From Planctomycetales bacterium (GTDB taxonomy: Bacteria; Planctomycetota; Planctomycetia; Isosphaerales; Isosphaeraceae): DNA of 17,649 nt. Numbering within the stretch: position 1 is the stretch's first letter; each line of letters begins with the position of its first letter. Location: the NCBI GenBank assembly GCA_027451455.1, contig DAIDJI010000029.1:1-17649 (forward strand), given 5' to 3'. A program made the position numbers and the translations under genes. The notes below the pieces were generated by a model, which saw only the letters and a program-made list of their open reading frames with translations, was not told the DNA's origin and searched no databases. This document shows positions 6,823 to 13,693 of the stretch, one piece after another.

Positions 6823-8375
6823 ACGCCGCCGATGTCCTCCGCCGGCTGGAAGCCTTCGCCGCCGGCAAGCCCCTCCCCAGGGGCGAGAAGAAGCAGGTCC
6901 ACCTGGCCGCCGATCGCGACGTGCTGATCGTCGCCTTCGTCCGCATGGGCGGAGAGTCGCGGCCCTGGGGTATCGCCTTCGGGCACCCCGGCAAGACGCC
7001 GACCTTCCTCTCGGTCCCCGACGCCCGCAACCGCGACCGCGTGGCCGGGATGGTCGCCCGGTTCGCCCCGGTCCTCCTGAGCCACCTGCGGAGCCCGGCC
7101 GACTTGCCCGAGACGCCGGAGGGGCCGGGCGACCTCCAGCCCGTCCGCCAGGTCTGGCTCCCCAACGGCACGCACCTGGACATGCTCCACCACCTGGCCT
7201 ACGCCTACACCTTCGCCAGGGCGCACCCAGAGGGCGTTGACATCGAGCTGCTCAACCGGTTCGGCCGCGCGTGCGGGTGGCTCTTCCGCGAGGCCCAGCG
7301 GCCCGGCCAGATGGCCGTCATGGTCGCCCCGAAGGTCCTGAGGGAGGCGTACACCTTCCCGGCCGAGGACGTCCGCCAGGCGCACCTCGGCTATCTCATG
7401 GCCTGGCTGGAGACCCCCGGGAAGCTGGAGAAGCGGCTGGCCGCCGCGACCGAGGCCGAGCGCCACTCGATCGCGACCAGCCTCGACCCGGTCATCGAAC
7501 GGGACCCGCTGGCCCCGGCCGTCGAGCGGTGGAACGAGGCCGAGAAGGCCGGTGGTTCCGGCCCGACCCTAAAGCTCGAATCCGAGATCGCCGGGACCCT
7601 CAGGGGCGAGCTGGAACGGCGCTGGGAGCTCACTGCCCGTGCCCTGACCTGGCTCCGTCGCGACAGCCGGCGAGAGAACGCCGGGGTCAGGGAACTCCTG
7701 CGGGACGCGGCGGTCGAGCAGTGGTGGCGGTTCGCCCGACCGGAGCGAATCCACGCCGGCCTGGAGGAGGGCAGCCCCTATGTGCCCGGCAACGAGACGG
7801 ACCGTCATCCGGTGACCGCGGCGGCGGGATACTTTGCGCACCAGGCGGCCGCCGACGTCGCCAGCAGCCGCCTGGTCCACGACGATCGAGAGCTTCTGGC
7901 CGAGGCCATCGCCCGGGGCGACGCCTTCCGGGGGAAGATCGTCTCCGTCGCGGACGAGGGCGAGGGGCGGAAGACCCGGCCGGTCTGGCGGATCGCCGAT
8001 GCGGCCGAACGCCAGTTGCGCCTGCGAGCGGAGAGCGACGTGGTGGTCGTCGGCAACCCCAGGCAGCTCGGGGTCATCCGGTCCATCGAGGAAGATCGCT
8101 CGGGCTCGACGGTCATCGAGGTCGAGATCAGGGGAGGCAAGACGCTGCCGACCGGGCCGGGGCTGGCCCCGACCGATCCCGATCTGGAAGGGTGCGAGGT
8201 GGCCTTCGTCGGGGCACCGGCGGACGGGATCTCCAGGAGGAAAACAAAGAAGATCCGGCAGAAGGACGGGCCGGGGGGATGGCTCACGCACCGGATTCCC
8301 GGGGCCGGCGCGGGCGTGTTCCCGGACGACGACGTCGATGACGCGGTCGTGGCGATACCGGCCGAGGAAGATTGA
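6819..8375 (+). CDS. Unknown 518-aa operon protein, possible helicase accessory domain
   Basis: I recognise no named family. The ATG at 6819 overlaps the preceding stop, and its own stop overlaps the TTG start of the helicase (TTGA, 8372-8375), implying coupled translation. Residues 1-100 look mixed alpha/beta. Residues 110-310 are largely helical (HLDMLHHLAYAYTFAR near 119-134; long Arg/Glu-rich helices at 255-310). Residues 365-470 are rich in alternating hydrophobics (FRGKIVSV, SDVVVVGNP, STVIEVEIRGG) and look like a small beta-barrel. In UPF1/Dna2-type SF1 helicases, a helical stalk and a beta-barrel precede the motor. The helicase next door lacks such an N-terminal region, so this protein may supply it in trans. 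That is inference from position and texture only. No catalytic motif is visible. Confidence 0.8.
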   Translation: MNAADVLRRLEAFAAGKPLPRGEKKQVHLAADRDVLIVAFVRMGGESRPWGIAFGHPGKTPTFLSVPDARNRDRVAGMVARFAPVLLSHLRSPADLPETPEGPGDLQPVRQVWLPNGTHLDMLHHLAYAYTFARAHPEGVDIELLNRFGRACGWLFREAQRPGQMAVMVAPKVLREAYTFPAEDVRQAHLGYLMAWLETPGKLEKRLAAATEAERHSIATSLDPVIERDPLAPAVERWNEAEKAGGSGPTLKLESEIAGTLRGELERRWELTARALTWLRRDSRRENAGVRELLRDAAVEQWWRFARPERIHAGLEEGSPYVPGNETDRHPVTAAAGYFAHQAAADVASSRLVHDDRELLAEAIARGDAFRGKIVSVADEGEGRKTRPVWRIADAAERQLRLRAESDVVVVGNPRQLGVIRSIEEDRSGSTVIEVEIRGGKTLPTGPGLAPTDPDLEGCEVAFVGAPADGISRRKTKKIRQKDGPGGWLTHRIPGAGAGVFPDDDVDDAVVAIPAEED

Positions 8376-9736
8376 AGGGGGAGGCCGTGGAGGACCGAGA
8401 GGCCCTGCGAAAGAAGTCCGACGAGGTCATCTTCCGGCTGGAGGGACATGTGCGGGGCCGCAAGCCGCTCTGCATCATCAAGGCGCCCCCGGGCTCGGGG
8501 AAGACCTTCGCGCTGCTCCGAGGGGTCGTCGCCGCGCTCGGCCGTGGCGAGCGAGTCGCCGTCGCGACCCAGACGAACGCCCAGGCCGACGACGCCTGCC
8601 GGCGCCTCCTTCGAGATTTCCCCCGAGAGGTCCGGCAGGTCTGGCGGTTCGTCTCCTCGGATCGGACTCGCCCCGACGACCTGGACCGGCGGATCGAATG
8701 GGTCGAGAACAAGAAGTTTCTACCCCCGGACGAGGGCGTGGTCGTGGCAACGACCGCCAAGTGGGGACTGATCGACCTCGACGATCCCTTCGAGGTCCTG
8801 TTCGTCGACGAGGCGTGGCAGATGGCCTGGAGCGACTGCATGTTGCTCCAGCAGGTCGCGCCGCGGTTCGTGATGATCGGGGATCCGGGGCAGATCCCAC
8901 CGGTCGTCAGCATCCCCGTGCACCGCTGGGAGACGTCGCCCCGGGGCCCCCATCGGCCCGCGCCCGAGGTCATCCTGGCAGAGCCGGGGCTGGAGATGCT
9001 GAAGCTCGAGCTGCCGTGCTGCCGTCGCCTCCCGGCGGATTCGGTGGACCTGGTGAGCCCCTTCTACGACTTCGCGTTCGCGGCCTGGGCACGGCCGGGC
9101 GAGCGATTTGTGCGCGCGGGCAAGCCCGCCACGAAGAAGCCGATTGACCGGGTCATCGATCGACTGGCCACATCCTCGGCCGTAATCGCCACGCTGCCGA
9201 CCCCTCCGGGTGGCCCGCCGCTGGAGGAGGACGAGGCGGCCGCGAAGCTCGCGGCCTCGATCGCCGTTCGCCTGCTCGAGCGCGAGGCCCGGGTCGCGGC
9301 CGATGACAGCGGCAAGTCGAACCGGCTCGAGGCTCGCGACATCGGGATCGCCGCGACCCACCGCGCCATGAACTCGGCCCTGGTCCGTGCCCTCCCGGCA
9401 AAACTCCGTGACCCGTCGAACGGCATCCGGGTCGATACGCCGGAACGGTGGCAGGGGCTCGAGCGGAAGGTCATGATCGTGGTCCATCCGCTGTCGGGCG
9501 TGGTCCGTCCCTCCTCGTTCGACCTGGAGACGGGACGCCTCTGCGTGATGGCCTCCCGGCACAAAGCCGGGCTGATCGTCGTCTCGCGCGACCATGTCGG
9601 AGCGACCCTGGAGGGCTACTTCCCCTCGGCGGAGCAGGCCGTGGGGCGGCCGGACGTCTCGGGGCGCGGGCACCTCCAGAACCTGAGGTTCTGGCGAGCC
9701 CTGACCGACCGGGAGGCCGTGATCGGCTGCGGATGA
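8372..9736 (+). CDS. SF1 (UPF1/Dna2-like) helicase, 454 aa
   Basis: A nearly complete superfamily 1 motif set is visible: Walker A APPGSGKT (38-45); motif Ia-like VATQTNAQADD (about 64-74); motif II VDEAWQ (145-150); motif III GDPGQ (170-174); a motif IV-like Arg/Pro stretch near 218-232; motif V TPERWQGLE (356-364); and motif VI MASRHKAGLIVVSRD (393-407). The order and the AAA_11/AAA_12-type spacing point to the UPF1/Dna2-like group. The N-terminus reaches the Walker A lysine by residue 44, so the usual stalk and beta-barrel are missing. The start is taken as TTG at 8372 overlapping the previous stop. A GTG at 8387 is the alternative, but its GGGGGAGG lies only 2 bases upstream. The helicase probably unwinds nucleic acid for the nuclease encoded at the head of the operon. 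Confidence 0.85.
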   Translation: MKGEAVEDREALRKKSDEVIFRLEGHVRGRKPLCIIKAPPGSGKTFALLRGVVAALGRGERVAVATQTNAQADDACRRLLRDFPREVRQVWRFVSSDRTRPDDLDRRIEWVENKKFLPPDEGVVVATTAKWGLIDLDDPFEVLFVDEAWQMAWSDCMLLQQVAPRFVMIGDPGQIPPVVSIPVHRWETSPRGPHRPAPEVILAEPGLEMLKLELPCCRRLPADSVDLVSPFYDFAFAAWARPGERFVRAGKPATKKPIDRVIDRLATSSAVIATLPTPPGGPPLEEDEAAAKLAASIAVRLLEREARVAADDSGKSNRLEARDIGIAATHRAMNSALVRALPAKLRDPSNGIRVDTPERWQGLERKVMIVVHPLSGVVRPSSFDLETGRLCVMASRHKAGLIVVSRDHVGATLEGYFPSAEQAVGRPDVSGRGHLQNLRFWRALTDREAVIGCG

Positions 9737-9753
9737 TCGGGGGTGGCGCCTGG

Positions 9754-9782
9754 GCTGCTCCCCGGGGTTCAGGGGCAGCAGC
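9754..9782. terminator. Candidate bidirectional terminator hairpin
   Basis: GCTGCTCCCC (9754-9763) pairs with GGGG-C-AGCAGC (9772-9782), ten pairs with one bulged C and an 8-base loop. It sits in the 77-base gap between the convergent helicase and nuclease-DUF2075 genes. No T-tract is seen, so any termination would be of the GC-rich, factor-assisted kind. Confidence 0.5.
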
Positions 9783-9813
9783 ACCGCGTCCCCCGGAACA
9801 CCGCGGACGAGAC

Positions 9814-11979
9814 TCAGGCGCGCCCGGTGCCCGGCCTCCTCCTCCGCGGGGCGGGCGCGAGGGGCTGGCCGCGGAGCAGCCCCTCGACGTGGCGTCGGGT
9901 CTCGTCATCCTCGAACCAGACGTACAGGCCCCGGATCGCACGGCTCAGCAGGATGCGATAGCCGCGCTGGACCTTGCGCAGCAGCGCATCCCGGGACTCG
10001 CCCGACGGCCCGCCCCTCCGGGCGGCCGCGATCGTCTTCCTCAGGGCGATCTCGTGGATGTGATCCGTGTCGGCGATCCACCGATCGCCCCGCCAGACGA
10101 GGTCGCTGAGCCAGAGGACGCCCAGGTAGTCGTAGTCGAACCCGCGGATGACGTAGGGGCAGCCGACCTCGCAGAGCGGGTCGTCGCGCATCCGGCTGCC
10201 CTCCGCCCCCTGGATGAACATCGAGTAATCTCCGCCCGGGGCGTGATTCCAGATCCGGCTCCAGCGGCGGGCCAGGCCGTCCCGGACGTAGGAGATCGAG
10301 AAGTCCTTGCTGTCCTCCGGCAGTTCATGGGGGTCGGTCACTCCCTTCGTCACCCACTTCCGGGCGTACGAGGCGACGATCCGGACGCTACGCCCCTCGG
10401 CCTCGCGCCGACGCAGGCGTTCATCCAGGGCCCCCGGGTCGTCCACGATCTCGAATCCGAACTTCCCCGACCCCCGCTCGTCCACCTTCCGCCAGGAGAG
10501 GTCGGTCGAGGGGCGATCGGCCAGCCCCAGCGTGGACTCCATCCATTCGACGTACTCCTTCGAGCCACCGCAGCGGAACTGGGACTCGGCCAGGCTGATG
10601 GTCGCCACGGGCCCGGCGCCCTGCTCCCGGGCCCAGGCTTCGATCTGGGCCCGGCGCGTGGTCTCGTTGTCGCGGTAGCTCTGCTCGGTGTCCATCAGGA
10701 ACACGCTGATGCGGGAGGCCCGGATGATGTGCCAGGCCTGGGGGCCGGCCTGCATGCACCAGCCGGAGTTCTGGACGCCCTCGGCCCCCGGGGCGGTCGG
10801 GTCGATCAGGGCATGCGCCTCGTCCACGATCGAGACGGCGAAGTGGTCGTCCGGCGCGCGGCTCGGCTCGGTCCGGAGGTACCGGGCGACATTCGCTCGC
10901 CAGTCCGGCACGCCCACCCGATGGCCCGCCTCCCGCTGCCGACGGATCCAGCCGGTCCCCAGGCCCGGGTTGTACTGATTGGACGAGACGACCAAGCCGG
11001 CCCCCGCACGGTCCCCGGCCGCCTTTCGGAACAACGCCGCCCAGTTGCTCTTCTGGCAGCCGGAGGTGGTCGTCAGCACGACGTTGCCGTCGACCCTCGG
11101 ATCGGCGACGAGGTCGGCCCAGAGCTGGGCAGCCAGGACCGATTTCCCCGAACCGGGCGGCCCCTCGATCACGATGACGAGCTTCCGCCTCCCGCCGCCC
11201 TGGAGCAGGCGATCGATCTGCTCGCGGCAGTATTCGTAGCCGAAGCGCTGCTGATCCAGGAGGACAAAAGGGGACTGCGAGCCGTCGCGGATCGCCGCGG
11301 CGACCTGCTCGACGAAGCCTCGGTCCTGCTGGTAGGTGCCCGCGTCGAACGCGGCGGCGAAGCCCGGGTGGGGCCTCTCCAGCTTCGCGCGGAGATATGA
11401 GGCGAGGCCCGTCGCGTCGTCCCCCTCGGCGACGGCGAACACGGGGAAGGCGGCCGCGAGCGCGTCGTGTGGCGGCCGGCGATAGTTATGGGCCGGAGAC
11501 GGTCCGGTGAACAGGACGCATCCGTCCACGAGGGCCCGGAACTCGTGGACTGCGCCATGGAACCGCCGGCAGTATTCGACGTAGCCGCGGACCTGGTCGG
11601 AGGGATGGAGGGTTGGCCGCCCCTGGTGGGCGATCAGCGACTGGCTCGGCCCAGGCCGATCGCCCGAGAGGTCCCAGTATTTCAGCTCCAGGATCACGGC
11701 CGCCGGCCGCTCGGAGCCTTGCCCCAGGAGGACGACGTCGCACCACGACGAGGAGGCCGGCAGGCGATACTCCAGGGCCAGGGCGTCCGAGTGCCCGAGG
11801 GAGATGTGGAGATCCTCCAGGGCCGGCCCGGAGAGCGCGGCGGCGAGCTTGCGCAGCGACCGGTCCCAGGCCATCCGCTCCGGCTCGCCGTAACGCCCCG
11901 TAAGTTCTCGGAGCTCATCGATCAAGACGGGGAGATCCCTCTCGACCCGCCAGCAGAACTCACTCACCTCGAGCAGCAT
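9814..11979 (-). CDS. PD-(D/E)XK nuclease - DUF2075 (Schlafen-like) helicase fusion, 721 aa
   Basis: An N-terminal nuclease-like domain contains Asp81 (SSWCDVVLLG), Glu98 and Lys100 (ILELKYW), and Gln129-x3-Tyr133 (QVRGY). This is the D...ExK...QxxxY order of PD-(D/E)XK enzymes. A DUF2075 helicase follows: Walker A EGPPGSGKS (272-280), motif II VDEAHAL (385-391), MDTEQSYRDNE (429-439), LAESQFRCGG (463-472), motif V-like IRGFDYDYLGVLW (611-623) and motif VI-like ILLSRAIRGLYVW (676-688). This class couples ATP-driven nucleic-acid translocation to cleavage and recurs in defence islands. ATG at 11979 has GGGAG upstream at suitable spacing. The gene converges on the nuclease-helicase operon with 77 bases between stops. 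It may be the second half of one system or an independent unit; shared high GC favours a common history. Confidence 0.85.
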   Translation of the reverse strand: MLLEVSEFCWRVERDLPVLIDELRELTGRYGEPERMAWDRSLRKLAAALSGPALEDLHISLGHSDALALEYRLPASSSWCDVVLLGQGSERPAAVILELKYWDLSGDRPGPSQSLIAHQGRPTLHPSDQVRGYVEYCRRFHGAVHEFRALVDGCVLFTGPSPAHNYRRPPHDALAAAFPVFAVAEGDDATGLASYLRAKLERPHPGFAAAFDAGTYQQDRGFVEQVAAAIRDGSQSPFVLLDQQRFGYEYCREQIDRLLQGGGRRKLVIVIEGPPGSGKSVLAAQLWADLVADPRVDGNVVLTTTSGCQKSNWAALFRKAAGDRAGAGLVVSSNQYNPGLGTGWIRRQREAGHRVGVPDWRANVARYLRTEPSRAPDDHFAVSIVDEAHALIDPTAPGAEGVQNSGWCMQAGPQAWHIIRASRISVFLMDTEQSYRDNETTRRAQIEAWAREQGAGPVATISLAESQFRCGGSKEYVEWMESTLGLADRPSTDLSWRKVDERGSGKFGFEIVDDPGALDERLRRREAEGRSVRIVASYARKWVTKGVTDPHELPEDSKDFSISYVRDGLARRWSRIWNHAPGGDYSMFIQGAEGSRMRDDPLCEVGCPYVIRGFDYDYLGVLWLSDLVWRGDRWIADTDHIHEIALRKTIAAARRGGPSGESRDALLRKVQRGYRILLSRAIRGLYVWFEDDETRRHVEGLLRGQPLAPAPRRRRPGTGRA

Positions 11980-12286
11980 CCGTCATCTCCCGTCATCGCC
12001 GGCTATCACCCGCGGGCGATCTGGAATTGACGAGCGGGACTACCTCCGACACGCCGCGCGGCTGGGGTAGTGCTCAACTGGGACCTCGCACATCGTCCCG
12101 CCGGCCATCTCCTCGACGAGCTCAATCACTGAATGTCGAAGACGTAGCCCGGGTAGACATCGGAACGCTGCTCGCCAGATCGCTGGGAAGGTCAACAACC
12201 TAGCATTCCGCCCGGGAGGCGGCAAGTTGCGCCGGGTCCTCCACGGTTTCGTGGGTTCCGCAACAGGTCGCGCTTCCGTCGTTGCT

Positions 12287-12316
12287 TCAGCGAAAACTGC
12301 TTCGGTGTGCCCGGAC
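12287..12316 (+). repeat. Dispersed repeat copy 2, interrupted at its right side
   Basis: This copy matches 2119-2148 at 29 of 30 bases. Its last 12 bases (GTGTGCCCGGAC, 12305-12316) recur exactly at 12456-12467, and the sequence then resumes with a GCGAG-containing tail similar to that after 2148. The repeat is therefore split by the element at 12317-12455. Confidence 0.75.
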
Positions 12317-12455
12317 GAATGTCGCTAGCTTAAGGGGCCTATATTGACATAACCCTTTTCGCTGAAAGGACTTGGGTAAATCGGGTTCTCTTAAGCGCAA
12401 CCGATTACCCTGTAGCGCTTTACGCAAAGATAGCTCCCTAAAGCTAGCGACATTC
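12317..12455. mobile_element. MITE-like non-autonomous element, 139 bp
   Basis: The ends are inverted repeats: GAATGTCGCTAGCTT is exact at both termini, and similarity extends to 21 of 24 bases. The element is flanked by an exact 12-bp direct repeat, GTGTGCCCGGAC (12305-12316 and 12456-12467), as expected of a target-site duplication. It is AT-richer than its surroundings and has no coding capacity. An internal stem pairs GGGTAAATCGG (12374-12384) with CCGATTACCC (12401-12410). The related repeat at 2119 lacks the insert. A 12-bp duplication is in the range of IS4-type (for example IS231-like) transposases, but no parent transposase lies in the window. Confidence 0.7.
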
Positions 12456-12520
12456 GTGTGCCCGGACCGACGCGAGCAGGACCTGTCAGCGCCGAGGGTC
12501 ATCTTGTCGAATTCGGCGCT

Positions 12521-12534
12521 TCCGGAATTCCGGA
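12521..12534. repeat. Perfect 14-bp palindrome
   Basis: TCCGGAATTCCGGA is identical to its reverse complement. It lies about 370 bases before the beta-rich protein gene. It could be an operator, but nothing else supports a function. Confidence 0.4.
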
Positions 12535-12833
12535 GTAGTAGCCCCCGGAGAGGTCCGATCGCCGAGGGCCGATCTCCCGGGATCTCCCTCAGTCCGGGCA
12601 TCTGCCCTCGGACGTCGGGCAGGCCCGACCCCCAGCACCCCGGAATCCCGGAATAGCCTCGAATTATTTCGATTTCAGGATCGCCATCCCTAACGAGCGA
12701 TCCGGTCTCCCAGGGCAACCACGCTGGCCGAAGCAGGAGAATGAGAGGCTGGTCGTCGCGCCACGGGCCGCGAGCTCCGGCGGCCCCGCGCTCCGCACCG
12801 GCGTCGTCGCCTCCCGCCCGCCGCGGCCACTCC

Positions 12834-12862
12834 TTGCGGCCCTCGGATGGATCCCGTATGCT
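12834..12862 (+). promoter_or_regulatory. Candidate promoter for the protein/peptidase operon
   Basis: TTGCGG (12834-12839) and TATGCT (12857-12862) are separated by 17 bases. The predicted start, near 12869, gives a leader of about 34 bases before the ATG at 12903. The match is moderate and was judged by eye. Confidence 0.4.
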
Positions 12863-12902
12863 GTGCGGTGATACGTCTCAACATGCATTTCAGGAGCGAG
12901 TC

Positions 12903-13691
12903 ATGGTTGGCGCGTGGCAGACCTACGTCCAGTCGTTACGCCTCAACTACCGGCGATTCCGCGCCGCCTGGCCCCCCAACTCCCGCTTCGCTCTGGGGGA
13001 TTTCGGTTTCTTGATCGACGATATTTTCATCAAGCGGAGCAACCTTCGGGACGCCTACGTGGCGGGGTTTTCCGTGACCCCGCGGGCCAGCCAAGGCGCG
13101 GATTCCCACTGGAACTTCTCGTCCGCCCAATCGACGTCTGTCACCACGAAAGCCGGCGGGAAGGCGTCCAGCGCCCAGGCCAAACTGAAGATCACCTTCG
13201 CCGAGGAACATGCGGTCTACTTCAACGCGGCCGGCTGTCGGCTCCTGGAGGCCGAGAACTACGAGCAAATCGCCGCGTTCGTCCGGTTGCTCTGGCACGA
13301 CGAGAAGTGGGACGATTCGTACTATGTCGTCACCTCGGTCGTCGAGACCCCGATGTCCCTGGCCTTCATGTCCGGCGGCGCGGACGCCGAAGCGCTCCTG
13401 GAGGCGACGGGGGAAGTTCCGGACATCGACCTCGCCAACGCAGACCTGAAGCTGACGCTTCGCAACAAGAAGTCCCTCGCGATGGACTTCGTGACGCCGA
13501 AGACGCACACCCCGCTCATCGGCCTGTCGAGGCTGAAGCCTAGGTGGCTGACCGGCGACGCCACCTTCAAGCCGTCCTTCCTGGCGGACCCCGACGGCAT
13601 CGAAGATACGCTCAAACGGCGCGCGGAACTGCTCCGGGGCGGCAAGCCTTCCGATGACGACTTCCAGTTCGCGGAAGATGTCGAGGACTGA
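12903..13691 (+). CDS. Unrecognised, apparently beta-rich protein paired with a peptidase, 262 aa
   Basis: ATG at 12903 follows CAGGAG (12891-12896) with six bases between, so the open frame upstream to 12741 is not part of the gene. I do not recognise the family. Much of the protein alternates hydrophobic and polar residues as in beta-strands (FALGDFGFLIDD about 28-39, YYVVTSVVETP about 141-151, a strand near 190-200). A Ser/Thr/Ala/Lys-rich stretch lies around residues 70-95. The tail is acidic (SDDDFQFAEDVED). There is no signal peptide, obvious membrane helix or catalytic motif. The stop is two bases before the start of a HExxH peptidase gene, so the two are surely co-expressed, and the protein could be the peptidase's substrate or effector. 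A pore-former of gasdermin type is one idea, but the N-terminal cysteine typical of bacterial gasdermins is absent. Confidence 0.8.
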   Translation: MVGAWQTYVQSLRLNYRRFRAAWPPNSRFALGDFGFLIDDIFIKRSNLRDAYVAGFSVTPRASQGADSHWNFSSAQSTSVTTKAGGKASSAQAKLKITFAEEHAVYFNAAGCRLLEAENYEQIAAFVRLLWHDEKWDDSYYVVTSVVETPMSLAFMSGGADAEALLEATGEVPDIDLANADLKLTLRNKKSLAMDFVTPKTHTPLIGLSRLKPRWLTGDATFKPSFLADPDGIEDTLKRRAELLRGGKPSDDDFQFAEDVED

Positions 13692-13693
13692 CG

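Larger units (their letters stand above)
11980..12902. other. Intergenic region with repeats between divergent genes
   Basis: About 0.9 kb with no convincing gene. It contains a repeat copy (12287-12316) interrupted by a MITE-like element, the palindrome at 12521-12534, further GC-rich inverted sequences around 12580-12650, and a candidate promoter before the 12903 gene. A 61-codon reverse frame at 12040-12225 is seen but has no ribosome site or recognisable content. Confidence 0.55.

Noticed and set aside
6642..7466. Long reverse-strand open frames opposite the nuclease-helicase operon (also at 5572-6459, 7569-8291, 8720-9784)
   Set aside because: These are typical shadow frames of GC-rich genes; the forward frames carry clear motifs and coupled starts.
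9448..11400. 650-codon forward frame opposite the DUF2075 gene
   Set aside because: Low-complexity Pro/Gly/Arg/Asp sequence antisense to a gene with a complete helicase motif set; it also overlaps the end of the SF1 helicase gene.
12040..12225. 61-codon reverse frame between the DUF2075 gene and the repeat copy
   Set aside because: Some stretches look protein-like (VIELVEEMAGG), but there is no ribosome site, family match or neighbour relation. It may be a gene remnant, but that cannot be supported.
12287..12718. 143-codon reverse frame over the MITE-like element
   Set aside because: Its C-terminus (VRAHRS-FR) equals that of another frame at 2119-2328 only because both read the dispersed DNA repeat; not a protein family.
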